A stretch of 63,842 nt of DNA. It comes from Myxococcota bacterium (GTDB lineage: Bacteria > Myxococcota > JAJVIH01). The stretch covers positions 1 to 63,842 of the forward strand of contig JAJVIH010000017.1 in the NCBI GenBank assembly GCA_022072125.1, read 5' to 3'. Below are positions 1 through 9,208 of this stretch, piece by piece (the stretch's first letter is position 1; each line of letters starts with the position of its first letter). A program made the translations under genes and the position numbers. Under the pieces are notes generated by a model. That model saw only the letters and a list, made by a program, of their open reading frames with translations. It was not told the DNA's origin and made no database searches.

Positions 1-1810
1 CCTCGCGCAGCACCTCCAGCCAGCTTTTTGCGGCGTCTCCCCAGCGTTCCGACTGGAGCGCCAACCGGGCCATGAGCATGCGCAGGCGGTTACGCTGGGC
101 GGCGGTCCATTTTTCCTCGCCGGCTTTGCGCAGTTGCGATTCCGCCAGCGTCAGCGCGTTCTGGATGCGTCCGGAGCGCGCCAGCAATTCCACTTGGCTG
201 GTCACCAGACCGGCCTTGGGACCAGCAAGCCGGATGGCCTTGTGAAGATATTCCCCCGCCGCGGCGAAGCGGCCGGCCTCCAGTTCGCGGCTGGCGCAAC
301 TCTGAAACCAGGCCACCTCATGGGGACAAGGCCGCGCGAAAATGCCGGGGATTCCAAAGCGATCCTCGGCCAGGCGGGCGGCGCGCGGCGGGATTTCGAT
401 GTCATTGAGAAAGGTTTTCCATTCGTTTTCGAGTTCCGCCAGCGTCCTGCCATACGCGCCCTCCAGATCTCCAGAGCGGTAAGCGGCGCGGAGTTTCGCC
501 ACTCCATAACGATCCCCCAGATAACGCAGGAAGGAACCCGCAAGCGTGTAGGCGCGGGGCCCGGCTTCGCTCCAGAACCCCACCGGACTGATCAATTCTC
601 CGATGGAAGGCGCCAACTTGAGGCGGATCATCGCGGCGGCGAATTCATGGATTGTCAGGTCGTGGGAGTCCCAGGCCGCGGCGACCGCCATGCCCTCCAG
701 CATGGCCGCATTGGGGATCAATCCCAGCCAGCGGGCGGGCAATCCCATCGGAGGCGAGCCGTCCGGGGCCGCCAGCACATGGGCCAGTTCGTGCGCCAGG
801 GTGGGAACCGGAAATTCCCGGTATGAGATGTAGATCTCCCGCGCCCAAGGGCGGGCCACCTGCACCAGGCCCGCTCCCATCCAGCGTTTTTTTTCATCGT
901 CGCTGGAGAAAACAAAGCTGCGGATTTTCTCGCGCGGGGGCTCGATTGCAAACCAGCGCGCCAGTTGGGAAAGCCGGAACTCATGTTCGGCGGCGATGAG
1001 GCGGGCGTCCTCTTTCAGAGTCCGGGTGTTGGAGAGATGGATCACAAAATGCGGCGTCTCGATGAAGGCCATCGCATTGATCATGTCCTGGCGGCTGATG
1101 CTGATCCGCAGCCGGACCCCATTTGCAAAAACACCCGCGGCGACGGCCACGCCCAGCCATCCGGCCAGTGCGGCGGACCAGCCCAGCCGTTCTCCGGAGC
1201 GCCACGCCTGAATCGCCGCCGCCAGGGTCAGCAACACAACGGCCACGCCGCTGGTTTGCAGGCGATACCAGTACAGGGAGGCCGGGACGGTGATGGATTC
1301 GTCGTATATCGCGCCTGGATACCAGCCGAAGATGGCGTTGAAGGCGAAGATGGGCGGGTGCGAGTACAGCCGCCACAGGCCATGGGCGATGACAAGCGTT
1401 CCGGCGATGAAATAAACCAGACGAACCTTCCAGGCTTTTCCGGGAAAAATGGCGTGCGCAACCGCCAGCATTCCCAGATGAACCAGCACTCCGCCGCCAG
1501 CCATCAGAAGGTAGAAAACCAGACCGGTGAACGGGTCGCAGTTGCGAATCCACAGCGCCCCCACGGCGGAGACCAGCAAGGGCGAAGCAAAGAGGATGGC
1601 GAGGGGGGCGAGGAAACCCCGGGAAGCGGCGGGGGATGGCGCCCATATTCCCATGGCGAGCCAAATCACCGCCGCGGCGGCAAGGGAAAATTCGTATCCC
1701 AGGTGGCCAAACAGGGGAATGAACAGACAGGCGCCCGAAGCGGCCAATACGGTCAGCAACGCCAGCAGCCAGGGCGTTGGTGGGCGGCCAGTGTGTTGAA
1801 TCAGGTTCAT
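1..1810 (-). CDS. Membrane-anchored gluzincin metallopeptidase with TPR-like tail (partial, C-terminus off the left edge)
   Basis: The reading frame opens at an ATG at 1810 and stays open to the window edge, so about 603 codons are visible and the stop is missing. Roughly the first 235 residues hold about seven hydrophobic segments, consistent with a multi-pass inner-membrane domain. A hydrophilic domain follows with the zinc-peptidase motif HELAH (about residues 340-344) and a downstream LEGMA (Glu about 372), which fits the third zinc ligand of gluzincins of the peptidase MA type. The visible C-terminal part is helical and Ala/Leu-rich, resembling TPR repeats. Substrate is unknown. It is divergent from the lipoprotein cluster to its right. 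Another MA-type peptidase lies at 47483-48406. The metallopeptidase call is solid; cellular role is not. Confidence 0.75.
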   Translation of the reverse strand, partial: MNLIQHTGRPPTPWLLALLTVLAASGACLFIPLFGHLGYEFSLAAAAVIWLAMGIWAPSPAASRGFLAPLAILFASPLLVSAVGALWIRNCDPFTGLVFYLLMAGGGVLVHLGMLAVAHAIFPGKAWKVRLVYFIAGTLVIAHGLWRLYSHPPIFAFNAIFGWYPGAIYDESITVPASLYWYRLQTSGVAVVLLTLAAAIQAWRSGERLGWSAALAGWLGVAVAAGVFANGVRLRISISRQDMINAMAFIETPHFVIHLSNTRTLKEDARLIAAEHEFRLSQLARWFAIEPPREKIRSFVFSSDDEKKRWMGAGLVQVARPWAREIYISYREFPVPTLAHELAHVLAAPDGSPPMGLPARWLGLIPNAAMLEGMAVAAAWDSHDLTIHEFAAAMIRLKLAPSIGELISPVGFWSEAGPRAYTLAGSFLRYLGDRYGVAKLRAAYRSGDLEGAYGRTLAELENEWKTFLNDIEIPPRAARLAEDRFGIPGIFARPCPHEVAWFQSCASRELEAGRFAAAGEYLHKAIRLAGPKAGLVTSQVELLARSGRIQNALTLAESQLRKAGEEKWTAAQRNRLRMLMARLALQSERWGDAAKSWLEVLRE

Positions 1811-1964
1811 GTCTAAAAACGCGATCTGTCCATGGTGTGTCGCCTGTCACAGAGCCGGGCATCCGGCACATGGATGATGGCGTCCAGTTGCAATAGGAGG
1901 TAGATTGTCACGGCCGGGAGCGAACGAAAAGGGTGCGTGTTTGGGCCTGGTCCGTGGAGTTCAA

Positions 1965-1994
1965 TTGACACCTTTGCAAAACCGCCGCTAAATA
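1965..1994 (+). promoter_or_regulatory. Sigma70-type promoter of the Cys-rich lipoprotein cluster
   Basis: A perfect -35 box TTGACA at 1965-1970 is followed after 18 bp by TAAATA at 1989-1994. Transcription would start near 2001. That places the upstream GTG at 2001 at the very 5' end of the RNA and favours the ATG at 2037 as the start of the first lipoprotein. Confidence 0.6.
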
Positions 1995-2036
1995 ACCCCG
2001 GTGGCGCCCGGAACCTCTGTATCAAACGGACATTCC

Positions 2037-3437
2037 ATGACACTTATTCGTAATTGTTCCAGCCAGATCGCGTTTGCCCTGACGTTCGCCAGCCTGATCA
2101 TTCTGACTGGATGCGGCGCCGACACGCCCATTCCAGGGCGCAAACTGAGCGCGGCCTGCGCAGCGGAAGGCAAATCCTGCCTGAGCAACGACAATTGCTG
2201 CGAGGGGCTCACCTGCGAAGGCGGAGTCTGCACCATGGCGGCCAGGGCCTGCGCCACCGATGAGGATTGCGGATTCGCCGCCACCTGCAACCCTAGCACC
2301 AATATCTGCGAGACTTTTGACAACACCAATCCGGATCCCGGCTCGGTGGGCTCCGACGCGGGCGCCAGCCCGGGCGACGCCCAGGCTCCGGAAAGCGACG
2401 CAAGCACGCCGGAGTGTACCTCCAGCAAGGATTGTCAGGGCGGCAAGGCTTGCGTAAAGAGCAAATGCGCCGAACCCACGACCTGCAAGGACAATTCCGA
2501 ATGTCCCGAGGGATGGACCTGCAACGGCTTCCAGAACAAATGCATCCAGTCCAGCGAATGCGTGGCGGATAGCGATTGCGTTTCCAAGGCGCCCAAAACC
2601 AAATGTGATGCGGGCAAATGCGTCGAGCCTGCGGCTGGGGAGACCTGCAAATCCGATACGGACTGCGATCCGGTGAACACCGACAAAATCTGCCAGGCCG
2701 GGAAATGCGAGCCGGCCCTGACCTGCCGCACCAACGCCAGTCTGTGCGTCACCGGTGAGGAATGTGATCGCCAGACCGGCAAATGCGTTCCCAAGCCGGG
2801 CGGCGGCGGCGGTTGCTCCAGCGACGCCGACTGCGCCAGCAGCGCGTCCGGCTCCCGTTGCAACCCCGCCGCGAAGCAGTGTGTGGAATGCCTGGGCAAC
2901 AGCGATTGCAGCGGCGGAAAGACCTGCAACCTGACCTTGTACCGTTGCGAAACCAGCGGCGGCGGCGGTGGTGGAGGCTCCTGCAAGAAGGACAGCGAAT
3001 GTTCCGCGCCAACTCCCAAGTGCAATTTCACGACCTCCACCTGCGTCGAGTGTATGGGCAACAGCGATTGCCCCGGCTCTTCCTGTGACCTCACCGCTTT
3101 CACCTGCAAATCCGGCGGAGGAGGAGGTGGAGGCGGCGGTGGTTGCCAGACCAATGCGGATTGCCCCAACGGTGGTTTTTGCATCGGCGGCAACTGCATT
3201 GGCGGAGGCGGCGGAGGAGGAGGTGGAGGAGGCGGCGGTTCCGGGGCCAAAGGCGACCCCTGCCAGGCGGATCAGGATTGCCAAAACGGATTGAGTTGCG
3301 CCAGTGGCATCTTGTTTGGCAAATTCGGCGGGAAGGTCTGCGCGGTGAAATGCAGCCTGCTCAAACCTTGCACCGACCCCGCTGAAACCTGCAATGCAGG
3401 TTTGTTTTCCGGGGATAAGGTGTGTATTCCCAAATAA
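2037..3437 (+). CDS. Cys-rich, Gly-rich lipoprotein A (Dickkopf-like repeats)
   Basis: 466 aa. The ATG at 2037 gives a clean lipoprotein signal peptide (basic start, hydrophobic core, lipobox LTGC with Cys near residue 24); an in-frame GTG at 2001 would add 12 residues before it and lies at the predicted transcript start. After an Asp/Ala/Pro linker come about ten short Cys modules of the form C-x4-DC-x4-5-C-x4-6-C, resembling the Dickkopf N-terminal Cys-rich repeats common in myxobacterial surface proteins. Modules are joined by pure glycine linkers, the longest 13 Gly. One block, DCDPVNTDKICQAGKC, recurs in the proteins at 4593 and 6011. Presumably a lipid-anchored surface or periplasmic protein; no enzymatic domain is visible. 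First gene of a cluster ending in a radical SAM enzyme. Confidence 0.75.
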   Translation: MTLIRNCSSQIAFALTFASLIILTGCGADTPIPGRKLSAACAAEGKSCLSNDNCCEGLTCEGGVCTMAARACATDEDCGFAATCNPSTNICETFDNTNPDPGSVGSDAGASPGDAQAPESDASTPECTSSKDCQGGKACVKSKCAEPTTCKDNSECPEGWTCNGFQNKCIQSSECVADSDCVSKAPKTKCDAGKCVEPAAGETCKSDTDCDPVNTDKICQAGKCEPALTCRTNASLCVTGEECDRQTGKCVPKPGGGGGCSSDADCASSASGSRCNPAAKQCVECLGNSDCSGGKTCNLTLYRCETSGGGGGGGSCKKDSECSAPTPKCNFTTSTCVECMGNSDCPGSSCDLTAFTCKSGGGGGGGGGGCQTNADCPNGGFCIGGNCIGGGGGGGGGGGGGSGAKGDPCQADQDCQNGLSCASGILFGKFGGKVCAVKCSLLKPCTDPAETCNAGLFSGDKVCIPK

Positions 3438-3484
3438 CCGGTTGACCGCCAACCCCTCAACCAAACCAACTCAAAAACTCGCAC

Positions 3485-4579
3485 ATGAACAAGAATCTTC
3501 TGGTCCTGTTGGCCTTGGGCGGCGTCCTCGCATGCGCCGCCTGTTCTGGCGGCGATGGCGGCACGGATGCCGGCACCAGGCGGCCCGATGCAACGACTTC
3601 AACCTGCCAGTCGGACAACAACTGTCAGGCGGGGGAAACCTGCTCGGGCGGCATTTGTGTCCGCAAATGCGCCAGCGACACCGATTGCACCGCCTTGGGG
3701 CCGGGGTTCAAGTGCAGCACCATCAACAACACCTGCTTCCAGGAAACCCCGGCTGACGCCGACGGCGGATCGGCCACGCCATCCGATGGCGCGGTGGTCA
3801 ACCCCGGTTCCTGCATCTCGAATGAGGAATGCAAGCCGGACCGGATCTGCGTCGCCGGAAAATGTGACGCGCCTTCCACCTGCAACGCCACCAACGCCGA
3901 TACCGCCTGCCCGGTGGGATGGGAGTGCAACACCCTCTCTCAGCAGTGCAAAAAGACCCAGACCGGTTGCACGGCGGACAGTGACTGCACCAGCCAGGCT
4001 CCGAAGACCAAATGCAACACCGCCACCGGGCAGTGTGAGGAGCCGCCCAAAACCTGCAGTCCCCCCTGCCTCACCACTGAGCGTTGCAACCCCACCACCC
4101 TGACCTGCGAACCGGGTGGTCCGGCTGGTTGCACCTCGGACGCCATGTGCCCGCCGGGCCAGAAGTGCAATACCGCCATTGGCCAGTGCGAATCCCCGCC
4201 TGACGGCGGAACCACCGACGGCGGTGGTCCGACCACGCCGTGCAGTTCCAATATTGATTGCCTGGCTTCGGGCATTCCGGGCGCCAAATGCATCAACAAC
4301 CTGTGCCAGGCCCCGCCGCCGCCCAAAACCTGCACCACCGACACCGATTGCGACACCGCGGCGGGCGAAAAATGCAACAGCGGTTCCTGCGGAACCCCGC
4401 CCGGCAGTGGCGGCCCCTGCGCCATCTGCGCCCAGGATGGCGACTGCGACGCAACCAAGGGCCTGACCTGCGGACGCCTCAGCAAGAAATGCATTGTCAA
4501 ATGCCAGGCGGACACGGATTGCGCGGCGTTCCCCAATCCGGTGTGCGGCCAGCCCTTCGGATTCTGTTCCTGTCAGTAG
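3485..4579 (+). CDS. Cys-rich lipoprotein B (Dickkopf-like repeats)
   Basis: 364 aa, starting 47 bp after the previous stop with no strong Shine-Dalgarno. The signal peptide ends in ACAAC followed by Ser-Gly-Gly, a lipobox. The mature protein has an Asp/Gly linker and about nine Cys modules (examples SDNNCQAGETC and TADSDCTSQAPKTKC). Unlike its neighbours it has Pro-rich and Asp-Gly-rich linkers instead of long Gly runs. It ends in GFCSCQ directly before the stop, a tail shared in form by the proteins ending at 5918 and 7870. Paralogue of the other three lipoproteins of this cluster; likely lipid-anchored. Function unknown. Confidence 0.75.
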   Translation: MNKNLLVLLALGGVLACAACSGGDGGTDAGTRRPDATTSTCQSDNNCQAGETCSGGICVRKCASDTDCTALGPGFKCSTINNTCFQETPADADGGSATPSDGAVVNPGSCISNEECKPDRICVAGKCDAPSTCNATNADTACPVGWECNTLSQQCKKTQTGCTADSDCTSQAPKTKCNTATGQCEEPPKTCSPPCLTTERCNPTTLTCEPGGPAGCTSDAMCPPGQKCNTAIGQCESPPDGGTTDGGGPTTPCSSNIDCLASGIPGAKCINNLCQAPPPPKTCTTDTDCDTAAGEKCNSGSCGTPPGSGGPCAICAQDGDCDATKGLTCGRLSKKCIVKCQADTDCAAFPNPVCGQPFGFCSCQ

Positions 4580-4592
4580 CAGGGGAATCGTC

Positions 4593-5918
4593 ATGACAGC
4601 CTCGCGGCGATATGCGTTCCTGATGCTGCTGGCAGGGGGCGCCGCCGCCGTGGGATGTTTTCCCGAAACCTCGCTGCCAGCCAGCGGCTTTGCTTGCGTG
4701 AGCCAGGCGGATTGCCCGGCGGGACAAAGCTGCCTGGATGGACGCTGCGTATCCCCATCCGGTGACAACGACGGCGGTTCCCCTCCGCCTTGCCGCCTCA
4801 ATTCCGATTGTCCGGAAGAAGAGCATTGCGTGGAAAACCAGTGCCAACCCCTGGCCGGCGCGGGGGATGGCGGTGGAACCGGATCCACCGGTCCAAACCC
4901 GGGGGCCGATGGCTCCGTCGCGCCCCCGCGCGATGGCGGTGCGCCCGCGGACGGCGGATCAACGGATGGCGGAACCGGTTCCGATGCGGGGCCGCCCCCT
5001 GTCTGCCGCGCGGATCGCGACTGCATCACTCCCGAATTGCCGCGCTGCAATCCCCAGGGAAGCGTTTGCGTCCAGTGTATGGGCAATGCGGATTGCCAGG
5101 CGCCCGCATCCTGTGATCTGACCAGCCTGCGTTGCGTGAAACCTCCCGGCAAATGCGCCAGTGACGCCGATTGCGCCGCGCCGCAGGCCCGCTGCAATCC
5201 GGCGGGGTTTGTCTGCGTGGGTTGTTACGACAACGCGCACTGCCCTGGCGGCGTATGCAACCTGGGGTCCTTCGCCTGCCAGCAGGATTCGACCTGCCGC
5301 ACCAACGCCGACTGCGACCCGGTCAACACGGATCGCGAGTGCAAGTCGGGCCGTTGCGTGGCCGCCAATACCTGCAGATCCAACCCGGCCCTTTGCGGCG
5401 CGGGGCAGACCTGCGATCGCGCCGCCGGAACCTGCAAGAACACCGGCGGTGGCGGCGGCGGAACAGGCCCGGATTGTCCCACCGCCCAGGGTTGCATCGA
5501 GAAAAACTGCCTCCAATCCGGAGACATCAACTGTTTCAATTCCTGCTTCAGCGCCGATGGTCCGGCCTGCACCGCCTGCGCCCAGAATCTGGCTTCTTGC
5601 GGCGTCTCCACGGGCTGCATTGGAAGCGGCGGGCTGGATATTCCCTGTTTGACGAGCAAATGCCCCGGAGAGTTCAATCAGTGTTTTGTCAGCGGCGGCT
5701 CCGGCGGTGGAGGAGGAGGGGGTGGGGGAGGAGGAGGCGGTTCCGGCAAGGGCGTTCATTGCAGCCCATGCTCCCAGGACAGCGACTGCGACAAATCGCT
5801 CAACCTGACCTGCAGCCGCATCCAGAAAAAATGCACGCGCGGCTGCTTCAACAGCGGCCAGTGCCAGGATTTCGCCGCCAAGCGCTGTGCGTTTGTGGGT
5901 TCGTGCGACTGCAACTGA
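4593..5918 (+). CDS. Cys-rich, Gly-rich lipoprotein C (Dickkopf-like repeats)
   Basis: 441 aa. The ATG at 4593 is preceded by AGGGGAA, a good ribosome-binding site, and starts a signal peptide with lipobox AAVGC. Upstream in-frame codons overlap the previous gene and are not needed. It carries Cys modules, an Asp/Gly/Pro linker around residues 90-135, a copy of the DCDPVNTDRECKSGRC block, a stretch of differently spaced Cys (about residues 295-355) and a 12-Gly linker. It ends in SCDCN before the stop. Only 13 bp separate it from lipoprotein B, so the two are probably cotranscribed. Likely a cell-surface lipoprotein of unknown function. Confidence 0.75.
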   Translation: MTASRRYAFLMLLAGGAAAVGCFPETSLPASGFACVSQADCPAGQSCLDGRCVSPSGDNDGGSPPPCRLNSDCPEEEHCVENQCQPLAGAGDGGGTGSTGPNPGADGSVAPPRDGGAPADGGSTDGGTGSDAGPPPVCRADRDCITPELPRCNPQGSVCVQCMGNADCQAPASCDLTSLRCVKPPGKCASDADCAAPQARCNPAGFVCVGCYDNAHCPGGVCNLGSFACQQDSTCRTNADCDPVNTDRECKSGRCVAANTCRSNPALCGAGQTCDRAAGTCKNTGGGGGGTGPDCPTAQGCIEKNCLQSGDINCFNSCFSADGPACTACAQNLASCGVSTGCIGSGGLDIPCLTSKCPGEFNQCFVSGGSGGGGGGGGGGGGGSGKGVHCSPCSQDSDCDKSLNLTCSRIQKKCTRGCFNSGQCQDFAAKRCAFVGSCDCN

Positions 5919-6010
5919 AGACGCGCACCGGGCGCCGCCGCGGAGCGGGGAGCAAGGCTTGCGCTGTGACCGCGAATTGATGATGATTCAGTTTCCCGGT
6001 GCATGATTTC

Positions 6011-7870
6011 ATGTTCCATTCCAGTTCATACCGGCCCCTTCTGAAACTGCTCTTCGCCGCGGGCGCGGCGGCGCTGGCGCTGACCGGCTGCTTTCCGGAA
6101 TCGGAAGTCGCCGGCTCCTACCGTTGCGACGAGGGCGGAACCTGTCCAACGGGACTCTCGTGTTTCCGGGGGAGGTGCCTGGAAAAAAGCGAACTCCGCG
6201 ACCTGGGCTTGTGCTCCGAGGACAGTGACTGCCCCACCGGGCGGGTCTGCCGTTTCCTGCAATGCGTGAATCCGGATGAGATCCCGCCGGCGGACGCGGG
6301 GTCGTCCCCATTACCGGGTTCCGACGCGGGTCAGTCCGGTCAGCCCGACGCGAAGGAAGAAGGCTGCCAGTCCCACCGCGACTGCGGCATTGACCGTGTA
6401 TGCCGCGAGCGCCAGTGCCTGCGCCCGGGCGATTGCAAGGGCAACAATGATTGTCCGGTCAACTGGGCGTGCCAGGCCGATTCGCTGCAATGCGTTCGCG
6501 TGGTCGAGTGCGGCGAGGATCTGGATTGTCAACCCTATGCGCCGCGCACCAAATGCACCGCCGAGGGACGGTGTATTGATCCCAATCCGCCGCCGCCGGA
6601 ATGTACGTCCAACGAGAACTGCGACCCGGTCAACACCGATCGCAAATGCGCTTCGGGAAAATGCGTTCCGGCGCAGACCTGCCGCACCATCCCCAGTATT
6701 TGCGCGGCGGGGGAAATCTGTGATCGCACGCAGGGCCGCTGCGCCGCGAACGCCCGCTGTTCCGCCAATGCGGATTGCGCCGCCGATCCCAGACTGGCGG
6801 TGTGCAATCCCGCCTCCGGAAAATGCGTCGAATGCCTCGCCAATGCGGAATGCGGTTTTGGCCGGCAATGCAACCTGACTTCGCTGACCTGCGAAGATTC
6901 GCCTGTCATCAAATGCAAGCAGGACCGCGATTGCCCCTCCACCGGCAAGAAGAAATGCCATCCCAACCTGCTGGAATGCGTGGAATGCCTGTCCAGCCCG
7001 GATTGCCCGGTGGGAGTGTGCAACCTGGTCTCGCTGGCCTGCGATGGCGTGGACAAGGGCGATGATCTCTGCCTGCTGGAATGCCAGAACCCCACCACGG
7101 ATCCGAACAACCCGCAGCGTTGTCCCAACAGTTCCAAGATATGCATTCCGTTTCTGCAGGGGCGGGGGACGGCTCCCGGCGCCTGCATACCCGCCAGTTA
7201 CCGGCCCGGGACCAATCCCCCCGGCCAACCCGGTCAACTGGATGGCCGCTGTGGCGCGGTGACCCCATGCAGCCAGGGCGTCTGCGTGACGGTCATCGCC
7301 ACGGTCGCCTGCCGCGCCGATCGGGATTGCGCGCAAACCGCCAACACCAAAAAATGCCTGACCGCCGAACAGCGCTGCGTGCAATGCCTGTCCAACGGCG
7401 ATTGTCCGTCTGGCAAATGCGATACCGGCCGCAATATCTGCCTGGCTGGCTCCGGCTGCTCCGCCGACGCCGATTGTCCCGCTGGCCAGCGCTGCAATGC
7501 TTCCCGGCAATGTGAAACGCCGATCACCCCTCCGGGTTGCCGCAACGATTCGGAGTGCGCCAGCTTGGGGCCCGGATACAAATGCATTTCCGGCGGATGC
7601 AAGCCGCCCGCCAATCCGGGAACCTGCGCCACCAACACCGATTGCACGCCGCCCGAGGTGTGTGATCCGGTATCGAAAACCTGCACCACCACTCCGCAGA
7701 AGGGCGGGCCCTGCACCCCATGCACGCAGAACGCCGAATGTGATTCCGCGCAGGGGCTGATATGCGGACGCCTGTCCAAAAACTGCGTGCGGCGCTGTTC
7801 CAGCGCGGCGGACTGCGCGGGCTTCAGCTCCAACAGTTGTTCCTCGCTCGGGTTCTGCTCCTGCCGGTGA
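6011..7870 (+). CDS. Cys-rich lipoprotein D (Dickkopf-like repeats)
   Basis: 619 aa from the ATG at 6011; a GTG at 5999 would add four residues and neither has a clear Shine-Dalgarno. The signal peptide ends in lipobox LTGC. It is the largest of the four paralogues, with more than a dozen Cys modules, the shared DCDPVNTDRKCASGKC-type block and several repeats of 'C(V/L)ECL(S/A)...DCP'. Gly runs are absent. A less Cys-dense segment lies around residues 350-420. It ends in GFCSCR before the stop, like lipoprotein B. Twelve bases separate it from the radical SAM gene, which argues for a functional link. Confidence 0.75.
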   Translation: MFHSSSYRPLLKLLFAAGAAALALTGCFPESEVAGSYRCDEGGTCPTGLSCFRGRCLEKSELRDLGLCSEDSDCPTGRVCRFLQCVNPDEIPPADAGSSPLPGSDAGQSGQPDAKEEGCQSHRDCGIDRVCRERQCLRPGDCKGNNDCPVNWACQADSLQCVRVVECGEDLDCQPYAPRTKCTAEGRCIDPNPPPPECTSNENCDPVNTDRKCASGKCVPAQTCRTIPSICAAGEICDRTQGRCAANARCSANADCAADPRLAVCNPASGKCVECLANAECGFGRQCNLTSLTCEDSPVIKCKQDRDCPSTGKKKCHPNLLECVECLSSPDCPVGVCNLVSLACDGVDKGDDLCLLECQNPTTDPNNPQRCPNSSKICIPFLQGRGTAPGACIPASYRPGTNPPGQPGQLDGRCGAVTPCSQGVCVTVIATVACRADRDCAQTANTKKCLTAEQRCVQCLSNGDCPSGKCDTGRNICLAGSGCSADADCPAGQRCNASRQCETPITPPGCRNDSECASLGPGYKCISGGCKPPANPGTCATNTDCTPPEVCDPVSKTCTTTPQKGGPCTPCTQNAECDSAQGLICGRLSKNCVRRCSSAADCAGFSSNSCSSLGFCSCR

Positions 7871-7882
7871 CGGAGGAGATTC

Positions 7883-9208
7883 ATGCCGTTCACCGCCCCC
7901 GATGACAGCCTGTGCGCCCCCTGGGATGAGTCCCCGGAGGTGCTCGAAAACGGTGATGGCCTGCCGGGAAAACATATCTACGCCATCTTTGTCGCCGGGT
8001 TCTGCAACCTGAATTGTCACTACTGCTACCTGCCGGATCGCAAAGGTCCGGGCATGAGCCGGGACATGGCCGAAGCCACGCTCCAGTTCATCGCCAGCCG
8101 CCCGGCCCGGCGGCGCGATGTGGGTTTTTTCGGTGTGGAGCCGATGACCGAATGGGAACTCATCCAGTGGATGATCGCCCGGGCGCTGGAAGTGGTTCCC
8201 GGCGTGGAGTTTTCCCTCAACACCAACGGAACGCTGTTCACCCCGGATCGGTTGGATTTCCTGGCCTCGCATGGCTGCAAGATCGCCATCAGTATTGACG
8301 GCGCGCCGGAAACCCATGATCGCAACCGTCCCACCCTGGGCGGCAAGGGTTCGTGGAAACTGCTGGCGAGGCATATCCCGGATCTGGTGAAGTATCCGCA
8401 CAAGGTCTACACGCGCATCACGGTGGCCCCGGATCGCGCGCATTGCTTCGATGCGGATGTCGCCGCCATTTTTGGTCTGGGCCTGCCGCGCGTCAGCTTT
8501 TCCATGGACTTGACGGCGGACTGGAGCGATGCCCAACTGGACTCCCTGGAGGCTTCCTGTGAACGGCTGGCGGATTGGTATATCCGCCAACTGGAGTCCG
8601 GCGCCATTCCGGAAATCGCCAGTTGGGACTCCATTGGCAAGGGCCGGAGCGTACCCAAGGCGGGTCTGTTTTGCGGTGCCGGCGATATCCTGCTCTCCAT
8701 CGCGCTGGATGGAACCATTTATCCGTGCTGGCGTTACGCCGGGGACAAATTGCATCCCATTGGGCATGTGAAAACCGGCATGGATCGGGAAAAGCAGGCC
8801 CCCTTCGCCGGATTCGACACCCTTGGCCAGATGAAGGGATGTTCCACCTGCGCCAACAACCGCACCTGCGGCCGCTGCGCCTGGGTCAGCGAAAAATACG
8901 CCGGCGCCATGGATCGGGTGACTCACGCCCAATGCCGCGGCTCCGCGATTTTTATCGCAGCGGGACAGCGGGTTTCCCGGGAATTGCTGGCCAGGCAGAA
9001 CCCCATTTACCTGTCGCGCCTGCTGGGCAGGGCGTTGCGCACGGTGGGCGAACCGGGCGCGCCGGCGCCAGAAGCCATGGGCGAATCAACCGGAGATGTC
9101 GTGTTGCTGCGCGGCGCCGGCGGGCGTTTCTACGCCGTTCCCCGATCAGAACTGGCCGCCCTGCAAGCCCTGGCGCCGGATCGCGCCGGCGCTGGAGCCG
9201 CCACATGA
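7883..9208 (+). CDS. Radical SAM / SPASM domain enzyme
   Basis: 441 aa, preceded by GGAGGA. The 4Fe-4S cluster motif CX3CX2C is CNLNCHYC (C41, C45, C48), followed by FFGVEP in place of the usual GGEP SAM-binding motif. The C-terminal half has a SPASM-type Cys cluster pattern (LFCGAGD, IYPCWRYAG, CSTCANNRTCGRCAW and a final Cys). Radical SAM/SPASM enzymes mainly modify peptides or proteins (sulfatase maturation, RiPP crosslinks). The last 40 residues after the cluster include GGRFYAVPRSELAAL, an extra segment. Position directly after four Cys-rich lipoproteins suggests, but does not prove, that they are its substrates. The stop overlaps the next small ORF by ATGA. Confidence 0.88.
   Translation: MPFTAPDDSLCAPWDESPEVLENGDGLPGKHIYAIFVAGFCNLNCHYCYLPDRKGPGMSRDMAEATLQFIASRPARRRDVGFFGVEPMTEWELIQWMIARALEVVPGVEFSLNTNGTLFTPDRLDFLASHGCKIAISIDGAPETHDRNRPTLGGKGSWKLLARHIPDLVKYPHKVYTRITVAPDRAHCFDADVAAIFGLGLPRVSFSMDLTADWSDAQLDSLEASCERLADWYIRQLESGAIPEIASWDSIGKGRSVPKAGLFCGAGDILLSIALDGTIYPCWRYAGDKLHPIGHVKTGMDREKQAPFAGFDTLGQMKGCSTCANNRTCGRCAWVSEKYAGAMDRVTHAQCRGSAIFIAAGQRVSRELLARQNPIYLSRLLGRALRTVGEPGAPAPEAMGESTGDVVLLRGAGGRFYAVPRSELAALQALAPDRAGAGAAT

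Noticed and set aside
981-1871. Long open frame on the minus strand inside the first gene (and others on both strands there)
   Set aside because: Its composition (Arg/His/Gly-rich, no motif) is that of an out-of-frame reading. The true frame has membrane helices and HELAH and runs off the window.
2022-3464. Long minus-strand ORFs opposite the Cys-rich lipoproteins
   Set aside because: Low-complexity Ala/Gly products caused by the repeated codons of the plus strand gene.
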